The notes under the pieces were generated by a model, which saw only the letters and a list, made by a program, of their open reading frames with translations, was not told the DNA's origin and ran no database searches. This document shows positions 16,657 through 24,285 of a stretch of DNA of 64,000 bases, piece by piece. Every line of letters starts with the position of its first letter. The first letter of the stretch is position 1. The position numbers and the translations under genes are program-made. This DNA is from Cucumibacter marinus DSM 18995. GTDB taxonomy: Bacteria > Pseudomonadota > Alphaproteobacteria > Rhizobiales > Devosiaceae. The stretch spans positions 429,393 through 493,392 of the forward strand of contig NZ_KE386977.1 of assembly GCF_000429865.1 (NCBI RefSeq), in the 5' to 3' direction.

Positions 16657-17403
16657 TCAGAGCCCGGCGATCCGGTCGCCCCAGCGCTCCGCAACATTGT
16701 CGGCGGGCGCACCATTGTCTTCGATATTGGCGCTGGCATAGATATCGACGCGCTTGCCGGCTGCCATCATCATCTCGACCGCTTCCGCCACAAGGGCATT
16801 GAGGATGAAGCAGCCGATAATGGTGGAGGTCGGCCCCATATGCACGCCCTCGGGGCCGACCGGGAGAATGGCATCGCCATAGACGCCACCATTATCGAGC
16901 ACGATATCGGCGACATCGCGCAACAAAAGACCTGATGCGTGCCGGGATTCGACCCGTTCCGCATGGCGGAGCGAGGTCAATGCAATCACTGTCATGCCCC
17001 GTTTGCGGCCCGCCTCGGCCAATTCGACCGGATAGGCGTTCCGCCCCGAATTGGACACAACGATCAGCACATCGCCCGGCTCGATCGCAAAGCGCGACAG
17101 CGAACGCTCGGCGCGGCCGGCTTCGCGTTCCACTTCTGTGGAGCGGCGCGCCCCTTCATGCAGCATCAGATCGGGTTCGAGGATCGGCTGGACCGCAGCA
17201 ATTCCCCCGGCGCGATAGAAAAGTTCCTCGGCCAGCATGTGGGAATGGCCGCTGCCGCCGACATAAATGAGACGACCCGCACCAAGCGCGGCCGCCAGGG
17301 CATCGCGGGCGGCGTCGAGAACCTCGGGCTCCCCGGACAGGACGTGATCCATGATCTCCACCAGCGCGTCCCGATAGTTCTGTCTCAGCGCGCCCATACG
17401 CAT
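16657..17403 (-). CDS. SIS-domain phosphosugar-binding protein
   Basis: A 248-residue protein with a sugar-isomerase (SIS) domain: IYVGGSGHSHMLAEE (about 46-60) and IVVSNSGRNAYPVE (about 114-127), the two phosphate-binding loops. This is the COG4821-type family related to MurNAc-6-phosphate etherase and GlmS isomerase domains. The ATG at 17403 is one base after the GntR stop, with AAGGGG before it, so the two genes are translationally coupled. Next to a GH84/kinase operon it probably acts on an amino-sugar phosphate, as isomerase, etherase or deaminase-like enzyme. A catalytic role has not been shown by sequence alone. Confidence 0.8.
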   Translation of the reverse strand: MRMGALRQNYRDALVEIMDHVLSGEPEVLDAARDALAAALGAGRLIYVGGSGHSHMLAEELFYRAGGIAAVQPILEPDLMLHEGARRSTEVEREAGRAERSLSRFAIEPGDVLIVVSNSGRNAYPVELAEAGRKRGMTVIALTSLRHAERVESRHASGLLLRDVADIVLDNGGVYGDAILPVGPEGVHMGPTSTIIGCFILNALVAEAVEMMMAAGKRVDIYASANIEDNGAPADNVAERWGDRIAGL

Positions 17404-17404
17404 C

Positions 17405-18142
17405 TTACCCCTTGATTTCGCCCACATATTTATAGCGGTCGCCGCGATACCAGCTCACCGCATCCTCGACCACTGCCCCGTTGGCGCCATACCCGACCTG
17501 GGCGATCCGCAGGACCGCCGCGCCCGGTTTGATGCCCAGTAGTCCGGCTATTTCCTCATTGGCTTCCACTGCCTCGAGGCTCTGCAGCATGCGCTGTGGC
17601 CGCGCGCCGCGCGCATCCATGCGCTCATACAGCGACGTGGTGCCATCATAATCGCGCCCCACACAGGCCACCGGCACCACCACCCATTCATAGGAAAGCG
17701 CTTCGCCGCCCGCGAGCCGCAGCCGCCGCAGCGAGATGGTTTCGGTTTCGAGCGGCAAACCGGTGCGAAATGCGGTATCGTGCGGCACCGGTCCGATGGT
17801 CAGCTCCAGAACCCGGGAACTGGGCACGAGACCACGCATCCGCATATCCTCGGAAAAGCCCGAGAGCTTGGAAAGCGCCTTGGGGATATGGCCGACAACC
17901 ACGGTCCCCACGCCCTGCCGGGTCTGCACAAGCCCCAGCTGTGCGAGGTCCTTGAGGCACTGGCGCACTGTCGAACGGGAGAGATCGAGCCTTGCGGCCA
18001 ACTCGCGCTCTGAAGGAAGCGATTCGCCAGGTCCGAAGGCGCCTGTCTCGATAAGCGCGGACAAGGCCAGCCGCAATCGATCGGAGAGCGGGCCGTGCCG
18101 CTCCGACATGCTTGCGGAAAGCGTTTCAAAAACGTCGTCCAT
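17405..18142 (-). CDS. GntR-family regulator, HutC/UTRA type
   Basis: A 245-residue regulator. The winged HTH at about 18-82 (LPSERELAARLDLSRSTVRQ) is joined to a UTRA ligand domain at about 95-238 (LRRLRLAGGEALSYEWVVVP). This is the NagR/YvoA and HutC subfamily, whose amino-sugar members sense GlcN-6-P or GlcNAc-6-P. It is divergent from the binding-protein/GH84 operon and upstream of the SIS gene. The 171-bp shared control region carries repeats that could be its operators (CAGTGGTATG at 18182 and the inverted CATACCAGTG at 18276). It probably represses both directions. GGGAG before the ATG at 18142 supports that start. Confidence 0.88.
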   Translation of the reverse strand: MDDVFETLSASMSERHGPLSDRLRLALSALIETGAFGPGESLPSERELAARLDLSRSTVRQCLKDLAQLGLVQTRQGVGTVVVGHIPKALSKLSGFSEDMRMRGLVPSSRVLELTIGPVPHDTAFRTGLPLETETISLRRLRLAGGEALSYEWVVVPVACVGRDYDGTTSLYERMDARGARPQRMLQSLEAVEANEEIAGLLGIKPGAAVLRIAQVGYGANGAVVEDAVSWYRGDRYKYVGEIKG

Positions 18143-18175
18143 GGGCTCCCGGAATTCTGCGTTTCGCTCGCGAAG

Positions 18176-18285
18176 AGGACCCAGTGGTATGTTTTTGGGT
18201 CCTAATTCGCAAGCGAATTTCCTCGGTCATGCAAAAATTACTATAGCACCTAGACAAGTGGATGGAAACCAATATCATACCAGTG
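18176..18285. promoter_or_regulatory. Divergent control region with inverted repeats
   Basis: Contains CAGTGGTATG (18182-18191) and its near-exact inverted copy CATACCAGTG (18276-18285). It also holds a hairpin-capable pair AGGACCC/GGGTCCT (18176-18182, 18197-18203) and the inverted repeat AATTCGC-AA-GCGAATT (18204-18219). The outer pair resembles half-sites used by UTRA-type GntR proteins. Which repeat is the operator cannot be decided from sequence. Confidence 0.55.
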
Positions 18286-18313
18286 AACTCAAACAGGCTA
18301 AAGGGTGGAGTCA

Positions 18314-19582
18314 ATGAGAACCTGCATCACAAGCCTTGTCGCATTGGGGGCCGCCCTGGTCCTTGGCGGCACGGCGCTGGCCCAGACTGAAATCCGGGTC
18401 ACCCATTCCATGTCGGGCGGCAGCAATCGTGCCGCGTTCGATGCGATCGTCGACGCTTTCGAGGCATCGCATCCCGACATTACCGTGAAACAGATCGTGT
18501 TCGATGACGATCTTTATTCAGACACCGGGCTGATCACCCAGCTCCAGAGCTCGGAAGTCCCCGACATCTATTTCCAGTGGGCCGGCTTCCCGGTTCAGCG
18601 TGATGCCGACGCCGGCTACGCGCGCGATCTCTCCGATGTCCTGGGCGAAGGCGACTGGCGCGACAGCTTTTCGGAATCGGTTTGGACCGAAGGCGCCGGG
18701 ACCATGGTCAACGGCGACCCCTATATCGTGCCGATCTCCCTCGATGTGACCAATACCATCTGGTACAACACCGACATCTTCGCCGAATATGGCATCGAGG
18801 CTCCCGCGACCTGGGACGATTTCGTATCTCTGGTGAAAACCCTCGCCGATGCGGGAGAGACCCCGATCATCGAAGGCAATAACGAACTCTGGCCGCTGGG
18901 CAACTGGGCCTCGCACATCGCCTCCCGCGTCGTGCCGCCCGCCGAATACGAAGCCGCGTTCAGCCAGGAGGGACCGTTCAACACCCCGGGCTTCCTCAGG
19001 GCACTTGAGCTGCTGGAGGAACTGCACGATGCCGGCGGGTTCAACCGTGACATGCCCGGCCTCGGCGCTGACCCGGCCATGGCCGGCTTCTTCCAGGGTG
19101 CCGCAGCCATGCACCCGATCGGCTCCTGGCTTGTCGGTTCGGCTGCCGAACTGGCGGAAGATGATTTCAACTACGATCAGTTCGATACCCCGATCATCGA
19201 TGACAGCCATCCGCTCAAGGACAGCGTGATCGGCACGGCCACCGGTTTCATCATCCATGCGCGCGCCGAACATCCCGACGAGGCGATCGAATTCCTCAAA
19301 TTCTTCACGGCGCCCGAGCAACAGAAGCTGTGGGCCGAATCCGGCTCGCTGAGCCCGGTCGCCGGCGTCAACGAGACCGCCGATCTCGATCCGAAGACGG
19401 CGTCTGTCGCCGCCCTGTTCGCCGAGGCCGGCTCCATCGTGCCGCCGCCCGACACCACCTATCCGGTACCGGTCGCCGAGGCCTATTATCAGGCGGCAGC
19501 ATATGTCGCGAGCGGCGAGAAATCGCCTGAGGATGCGCTGACCTGGCTCGACGAAACCATCGCCGTGATCGGCCAGCAATAG
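18314..19582 (+). CDS. ABC transporter extracellular solute-binding protein
   Basis: A 422-residue family-1 binding protein. The signal peptide is at residues 1-23 (core LVALGAALVLGGTALA), and the mature protein starts QTEIRVTH. The ATG at 18314 has GGGTGGAG upstream; the in-frame GTG at 18305 would lie inside that site. It begins the plus-strand operon of importer, GH84 hydrolase, GNAT and kinase. The cargo is therefore probably GlcNAc or a GlcNAc-containing oligosaccharide. The divergent UTRA regulator likely controls it. Confidence 0.87.
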   Translation: MRTCITSLVALGAALVLGGTALAQTEIRVTHSMSGGSNRAAFDAIVDAFEASHPDITVKQIVFDDDLYSDTGLITQLQSSEVPDIYFQWAGFPVQRDADAGYARDLSDVLGEGDWRDSFSESVWTEGAGTMVNGDPYIVPISLDVTNTIWYNTDIFAEYGIEAPATWDDFVSLVKTLADAGETPIIEGNNELWPLGNWASHIASRVVPPAEYEAAFSQEGPFNTPGFLRALELLEELHDAGGFNRDMPGLGADPAMAGFFQGAAAMHPIGSWLVGSAAELAEDDFNYDQFDTPIIDDSHPLKDSVIGTATGFIIHARAEHPDEAIEFLKFFTAPEQQKLWAESGSLSPVAGVNETADLDPKTASVAALFAEAGSIVPPPDTTYPVPVAEAYYQAAAYVASGEKSPEDALTWLDETIAVIGQQ

Positions 19583-19591
19583 GCAGGTGGC

Positions 19592-20500
19592 GTGAAGGAC
19601 AAGACCCCCGAAGACCGGCTTCAGCCGATCTCAACCGGCGCCGCGAATCTCGTATTCGTGGCGCCGGCCATGCTTTTGTTCGGCCTTTTCGTGCTGTTTC
19701 CGCTGCTTTCCGCGGTCTATTTCGCCTTCACCGCCTGGAACGGGTTTTCCGAGCCCGTCTGGGTCGGCCTCGCCAATTTCAGGCGCGCCTTCGCCGACAC
19801 GGTGCACCTCGCCTCCTATTGGCACGTTACCCTCTATATTCTGGGCACCCTGTTTTTCGAGGTCTCCTTCGGCCTCCTGATGGCCGTGCTGCTCAATTCC
19901 GACCGTTTCGGCTTTTCCTTCATGCGCGGCATGTTCTTCTCGCCGATGATTCTGTCGATGAGCGCCGCCGGGGTGCTCTGGGCCTTTGTGCTCGACTACC
20001 GTACCGGCCTGCTCAATTCGGTCTTTGACGCTCTCGGGCTCGATTTCCTCGTTCAGCCCTGGCTGAGCCAGTCCTCGACTGCGCTTCTGGCCATCATGTT
20101 CGTGTCCGGCTGGAAATTCGCCGGCTTCTACATGATCATCTTTTTCGCCGCGATCCGGCGTATCCCGCGCAATCTCTATGAGGCGGCGACGTTGGATGGC
20201 GCCGGGCCGGTTCGCCAGTTCTTCGATGTCACCCTGCCCCTGCTGCGCCAGAACATGATGGTGGCGGTGCTGATTGCAGTCACCGGCGGTTTCGCCGGTT
20301 TCGACCTCTTCTTCACCCTCACCAATGGCGGACCGTTCAACTCGACCGAAGTGCCCGCCACCTGGATCATCAAGCAGGCATTCGACCAGAACCAGCTGGG
20401 CTATGGCACCGCTCTCACTGTTGTCCTGGCGGTCGTGGTGACCATCATCTCGCTCATCTATCTCCACATCTCGGAGCGCGCCAATGTCATCCGCTACTGA
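19592..20500 (+). CDS. Sugar-type ABC transporter permease (MalF-like)
   Basis: A 302-residue inner-membrane permease with six predicted membrane segments (first at about 17-39) and the EAA loop LYEAATLDGAGPVRQFFDVT. The start is a GTG 9 bp after the binding-protein stop, with CAGGTGG upstream. The 17-bp overlap with the next permease indicates coupled translation. It pairs with the gene at 20484. Confidence 0.87.
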   Translation: MKDKTPEDRLQPISTGAANLVFVAPAMLLFGLFVLFPLLSAVYFAFTAWNGFSEPVWVGLANFRRAFADTVHLASYWHVTLYILGTLFFEVSFGLLMAVLLNSDRFGFSFMRGMFFSPMILSMSAAGVLWAFVLDYRTGLLNSVFDALGLDFLVQPWLSQSSTALLAIMFVSGWKFAGFYMIIFFAAIRRIPRNLYEAATLDGAGPVRQFFDVTLPLLRQNMMVAVLIAVTGGFAGFDLFFTLTNGGPFNSTEVPATWIIKQAFDQNQLGYGTALTVVLAVVVTIISLIYLHISERANVIRY

Positions 20501-21323
20501 CAGGGCGCGTTCGCCGGGCGAATGGGTCCAGTTCGCGGTGGCGGGGATCATCGTCGCCGCCATGTTCTATCCCACGGTCTGGATGGTGATCTCCTCGTTC
20601 AAGTCGAACCGGGAGATCTTCCGCTCGCCTTTTGGTCTGCCGGCCGAATGGCGCTGGAAGAATTTCGTCGAGGCCTGGGACCTTGGCGGGCTGGGCGGGC
20701 TCTATCTCAATTCGATCATCGTCACTGCCACCGCCGTCGCCATCTCCGTGGTGTTCGCCACCGCCGCCGCCTTCGCCTTCACCCGGCTCGAATTTCCCGG
20801 CCGGCGCATCTTCTATCGGCTCTTGCTGATCGGTCTCTTGCTGCCGCCCCCGGTCGTCGCCATCCCGCTGTTTTCGATCCTGAGAGACCTTAATCTGCTC
20901 AACACGCTGTGGGCGCTGATCCTGCCCGGAGCCGCATGGTCGCTTTCGATCACAGTCTTCCTGATGCGCGGCTATTTCAATTCCCTGCGCCCCGATATGG
21001 AGGAAGCCGCCCGTCTCGACGGCGCCAATGTCTGGCAGATTTTCTGGACCATTTCGGTTCCCATGGTCTGGCCGGCCATGCTGACCATGATCATCCTCAA
21101 CACGATCAACATCTGGAACGAACTGATGTTCGCGCTTCTGTTCATCGTCGATGAGGACAAGCGGACCCTGCCGGTCGGACTGGTGCGCTTCTACGGTTAT
21201 CACAGCACCGACTACGCGCTGGTGTTCGCCGCGCTGACCATCACCACTCTGCCGATCCTGATCCTTTATTTCTTCCTGCAACGTTTCGTGATTGCCGGGC
21301 TGACCGCCACGGCGATGGACTAG
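20484..21323 (+). CDS. Sugar-type ABC transporter permease (MalG-like)
   Basis: A 279-residue inner-membrane permease. The first membrane helix is at about 14-34, and the EAA loop is MEEAARLDGANVWQIFWTIS. The C-terminal FFLQRFVIAGLTATAMD is the family signature ending. It completes the channel of the GlcNAc-type importer. No ATPase gene follows, so the energy must come from a shared MsiK/UgpC-like ATPase elsewhere; the three in this window are candidates. Confidence 0.87.
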   Translation: MSSATDRARSPGEWVQFAVAGIIVAAMFYPTVWMVISSFKSNREIFRSPFGLPAEWRWKNFVEAWDLGGLGGLYLNSIIVTATAVAISVVFATAAAFAFTRLEFPGRRIFYRLLLIGLLLPPPVVAIPLFSILRDLNLLNTLWALILPGAAWSLSITVFLMRGYFNSLRPDMEEAARLDGANVWQIFWTISVPMVWPAMLTMIILNTINIWNELMFALLFIVDEDKRTLPVGLVRFYGYHSTDYALVFAALTITTLPILILYFFLQRFVIAGLTATAMD

Positions 21324-21331
21324 GAGTGCCG

Positions 21332-22684
21332 ATGCTCAGCGGCGTAATCGAAGGCTTTTACGGCCGGGCCTGGACCCAGGCGCAGCGCATCGAGATGATG
21401 GACTGGATCGCTGCGGCAGGGATGAACACCTTCATCTATGCCCCCAAGGACGACGTTCATATCCGCGCCCGCTGGCGCGTGCCCTATGCCAATGCGGCAC
21501 TGACCGACCTCCGGCAGCTTGTCGCTGCCGCCCGTCAACGGGGCCTGACCTTCATGGTCGCCATCGCGCCCTGCCTCGATGTCACCTATTCCAGCGACAC
21601 CGATCGGGCACGGCTGCGCGCTCGGATCGAGCAATTGCAGGATATCGGCGTCCGCGATTTCGTCCTGCTGTTCGACGACATTCCCAATCAGCTGCCCGAA
21701 GCCGACCAGCCCCACTTTCCCGATTTCGCCTCTGCCCAGGCCGCACTGGCCAATGAAACGCTCCGCCTCATCCGCTCGAACGGCGGCGGCGAGCTCGTCT
21801 TCTGCCCGACCGATTATTGCGCCCGATTCACCGGGATGGATGTGCCCGGATCGGCCTATCTCAGGGTTTTGGGCGAAGCGCTCGACCCGGCCGTCAAGGT
21901 GTTCTGGACCGGACCCGAAATCGTCTCCGAAACCATCCCCGCCCCCACCCTGCGCGAGATCGGTGCGGCGCTGAAACGCAAGCCGGTGATCTGGGACAAT
22001 TACCACGCCAACGACTATGACATCCGCAAGGTCTATACCGGCCCGCTCGATGGCCGCGGTCTCGACATCCTGCCCTTGATCTCGGGTTTCATCACCAATC
22101 CGAACAACGAGTTCGAGGCCAATTTCGTGCCGGTCCACACCACCGGCAGCTTCGTTTCCGGCGGCAATTACGACCCGGCGCATGCGCGGGAAACCGCCAT
22201 CGCCGCCTGGCAGCCGCGCTTTGCCCTCGCCGAGACCGACGAGAATACCACGCTCAGCACCGAGCAGATCCACCTGCTCACGGAACTGTTTGATGGCCCC
22301 TTCACCATCGGCCCTTCAGTTCAAAAGCTCATCGACACCGCACGGCGCATGCTGTCAGTGCACCGTCCCGACCCGGCCGATCCCGCCTGGCGCGAAGGTC
22401 TGGCCGCCTGGCGCAACTTCAAGGCCGAGATCGCAGCCCTGTTTGTCGGCTTCACCGAGCTCGAGAACCGCGAATTGTTTCACGCCTTCCATCCCTATCT
22501 GTGGGAAATCCAGGAGGAGGTGACCCATCTGGTGACCTATCTCGACTGGCTCGACGAGGGCCCCGGCGCGGACGAAGAATTCCCGGGCGCCGCGCGCATT
22601 CACAATTTCTACCGCCGCGGGCTCGCGGTCGAGATCCAGGGCCTTTTGAAACGCGACGATCAGGGCCGGTATCATCATGACTGA
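21332..22684 (+). CDS. GH84 beta-N-acetylglucosaminidase (O-GlcNAcase-like)
   Basis: A 450-residue glycoside hydrolase family 84 enzyme. It begins LSGVIEGFYGRAWT, the GH84 GFYG entry motif. The catalytic Asp pair Asp115-Asp116 is in LLFDDIP, and the substrate-binding WDNYHANDYD segment is at 221-230. GH84 enzymes remove terminal beta-GlcNAc by substrate-assisted catalysis. There is no signal peptide, so it acts on imported glycans in the cytosol. The ATG at 21332 is chosen because TAGGAG lies upstream; a GTG at 21326 falls within that site. Its 3' end overlaps the GNAT gene by 8 bases. The C-terminal part (about 300-450) is helical and less conserved. Confidence 0.88.
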   Translation: MLSGVIEGFYGRAWTQAQRIEMMDWIAAAGMNTFIYAPKDDVHIRARWRVPYANAALTDLRQLVAAARQRGLTFMVAIAPCLDVTYSSDTDRARLRARIEQLQDIGVRDFVLLFDDIPNQLPEADQPHFPDFASAQAALANETLRLIRSNGGGELVFCPTDYCARFTGMDVPGSAYLRVLGEALDPAVKVFWTGPEIVSETIPAPTLREIGAALKRKPVIWDNYHANDYDIRKVYTGPLDGRGLDILPLISGFITNPNNEFEANFVPVHTTGSFVSGGNYDPAHARETAIAAWQPRFALAETDENTTLSTEQIHLLTELFDGPFTIGPSVQKLIDTARRMLSVHRPDPADPAWREGLAAWRNFKAEIAALFVGFTELENRELFHAFHPYLWEIQEEVTHLVTYLDWLDEGPGADEEFPGAARIHNFYRRGLAVEIQGLLKRDDQGRYHHD

Positions 22685-23330
22685 GACCTTTGCCGCGACG
22701 GCGGAGCTGGTGCCAGGCGTCTTCGTCCGACCGGCCACGCCAGACGACCACGCCGCCCTCAAACGCGTTTGCGTGGAAACTGCGGATTCGGGGAACGACG
22801 CAACGGCCCGTGAGGACAACCCCGAGCTGGTGGGGCTGATCTATGCCGTGCCTTATCAGGTCTTTGAGCCCGACCTCGCATTCGTCATCGAAGAGAACAG
22901 CACCGTCTCGGGCTATGTTCTCGGCGCGCGCGATACCGCCGATTTCGAAGCCCGGTTGCACGCGGACTGGTACCCCGATCTCAGGGAATGGCTGCGCGAT
23001 CCCGGTCCCGATGAAAGCGCCTGGCAGGGCAGCGACTGGGCCCGCCACATGATCCACCACCCGCCGGTAATGGCCCTTGAGGGGCTCGCGCCTTATCCGG
23101 CCCATGGTCATATCGACCTGCTGCCTGCATTGCGCGGACGCGGTATTGGCCGGGCTGCGATGGAGCACCTGATTACCGCGCTCCGGCGCAAAAGGGCGCC
23201 CGCCATGCATCTCGATGTTGCGCCCGACAATGATAATGCTATCGGTTTCTATCGAAAGCTGGGCTTTGAGGTGATCGACCATCCCTCGGTCGCGCCCGGT
23301 CGGCTGTTCATGGGCAAGCGGCTCGACTGA
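22677..23330 (+). CDS. GNAT acetyltransferase of the O-GlcNAcase C-terminal type
   Basis: A 217-residue GNAT protein. The acetyl-CoA loop is ALRGRGIGRAAMEHL (about 151-165), with the C-terminal LDVAPDNDNAIGFYRKLGFE motif typical of active family members. Animal O-GlcNAcases carry a GNAT-like domain after their GH84 domain, and bacterial GNAT proteins of this size are its closest relatives. Here the two are separate but overlapping genes (8 bp), giving the same order as the fused protein. It may acetylate glucosamine released in the pathway, restoring the N-acetyl group GH84 needs, but the acceptor is unknown. Confidence 0.82.
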   Translation: MTETFAATAELVPGVFVRPATPDDHAALKRVCVETADSGNDATAREDNPELVGLIYAVPYQVFEPDLAFVIEENSTVSGYVLGARDTADFEARLHADWYPDLREWLRDPGPDESAWQGSDWARHMIHHPPVMALEGLAPYPAHGHIDLLPALRGRGIGRAAMEHLITALRRKRAPAMHLDVAPDNDNAIGFYRKLGFEVIDHPSVAPGRLFMGKRLD

Positions 23331-23361
23331 CCGCCCCCCGCCCCGGCGCCAGGAGATACGC

Positions 23362-24285
23362 TTGCACCATTTCTGCCTCGACATCGGCGGCACCAACACC
23401 CGCGGCGCCCTGTTTCACCCCGATGGGCAGGAACTGGCCCGTGCCAAAGGGCCTGGCGGCGCCCTCTCGCTCGGGGTCGATCAGGCCGAAACCTCGATCC
23501 GCAGCGTCTGGCGGGACATATCCGGTCGGATTGGCAGCCAGGCACCAGACCCCGGCGACGTTGCGGTGCTGGCGGGCATCGCCGGCTTCAACTTCCGCGA
23601 CCGGGCCCGCCAGCTGTGTGACCGCCTCGCCGATTTCGCGGACACAGAGCTCGTCAGCGATGGCTATGGCGCGCTGATCGCGGCCACCAATGGTCGGCCC
23701 GGCGCCATGATCGCGGTAGGGACCGGCGTTGCCGCCATGCGCCTTTATGAGGACGGTCACTCGGCGTTTCTCAGCGGCTGGGGGTTTCCCGCCGGCGATC
23801 TGGGCAGCGGCGCCTGGATCGGCCTGAGGGTCATGAGCGACACGCTGAAACGGCTCGACGGATCCCCGGTCCGTCCGCAACCGGCGCCCCGGTTCACCCA
23901 GGCGGTTCTCGATCTCACAGGGCGCTCCGTGCCCGAGCTGATCGACTGGCACACCGGCGCGCGTCCCGCCGACCTCGCCCGCCTCGCCCCGCTGGTTGTG
24001 GAGGGCGCCGCCGCCGGAGATGCCTATTGCCGCTCCGTGCTCGATGGCGCGGCGCGGGAAATCGCCGATGCCGGGCTGGCCCTCTACCCCGAGGGCCGCG
24101 GCACAATCTTTCTCACCGGCGGCCTCGGCGCATCTCTGGCTCAAGGATGCGGCGAAGCCGAACCCGGCATCGACTGGGTGACAAAGGAATTCGATCCGAT
24201 CATCGGCATCCACTTGATCGCCACCGGCGTCGCGCCGCCCGAACGCATCGCACCGCGTCCGGGCCTCACTCCGCAGCCGCGTTGA
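23362..24285 (+). CDS. BadF/BadG-type sugar kinase, probable N-acetylglucosamine kinase
   Basis: A 307-residue ASKHA-fold kinase. The N-terminal phosphate-1 loop is DIGGTNTRGALF (about 7-18). A second glycine-rich loop is AVGTGVAAM, followed by WGFPAGDLGSGAWIG, typical of GlcNAc/glucosamine kinases of the BadF family. Translation starts at TTG 23362 behind AGGAGA. It would phosphorylate GlcNAc freed by the GH84 enzyme. The product would feed NagA/NagB-like enzymes or the SIS protein of the divergent operon. Its last 20 bases overlap the 3' end of the convergent SARP gene. Confidence 0.82.
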   Translation: MHHFCLDIGGTNTRGALFHPDGQELARAKGPGGALSLGVDQAETSIRSVWRDISGRIGSQAPDPGDVAVLAGIAGFNFRDRARQLCDRLADFADTELVSDGYGALIAATNGRPGAMIAVGTGVAAMRLYEDGHSAFLSGWGFPAGDLGSGAWIGLRVMSDTLKRLDGSPVRPQPAPRFTQAVLDLTGRSVPELIDWHTGARPADLARLAPLVVEGAAAGDAYCRSVLDGAAREIADAGLALYPEGRGTIFLTGGLGASLAQGCGEAEPGIDWVTKEFDPIIGIHLIATGVAPPERIAPRPGLTPQPR

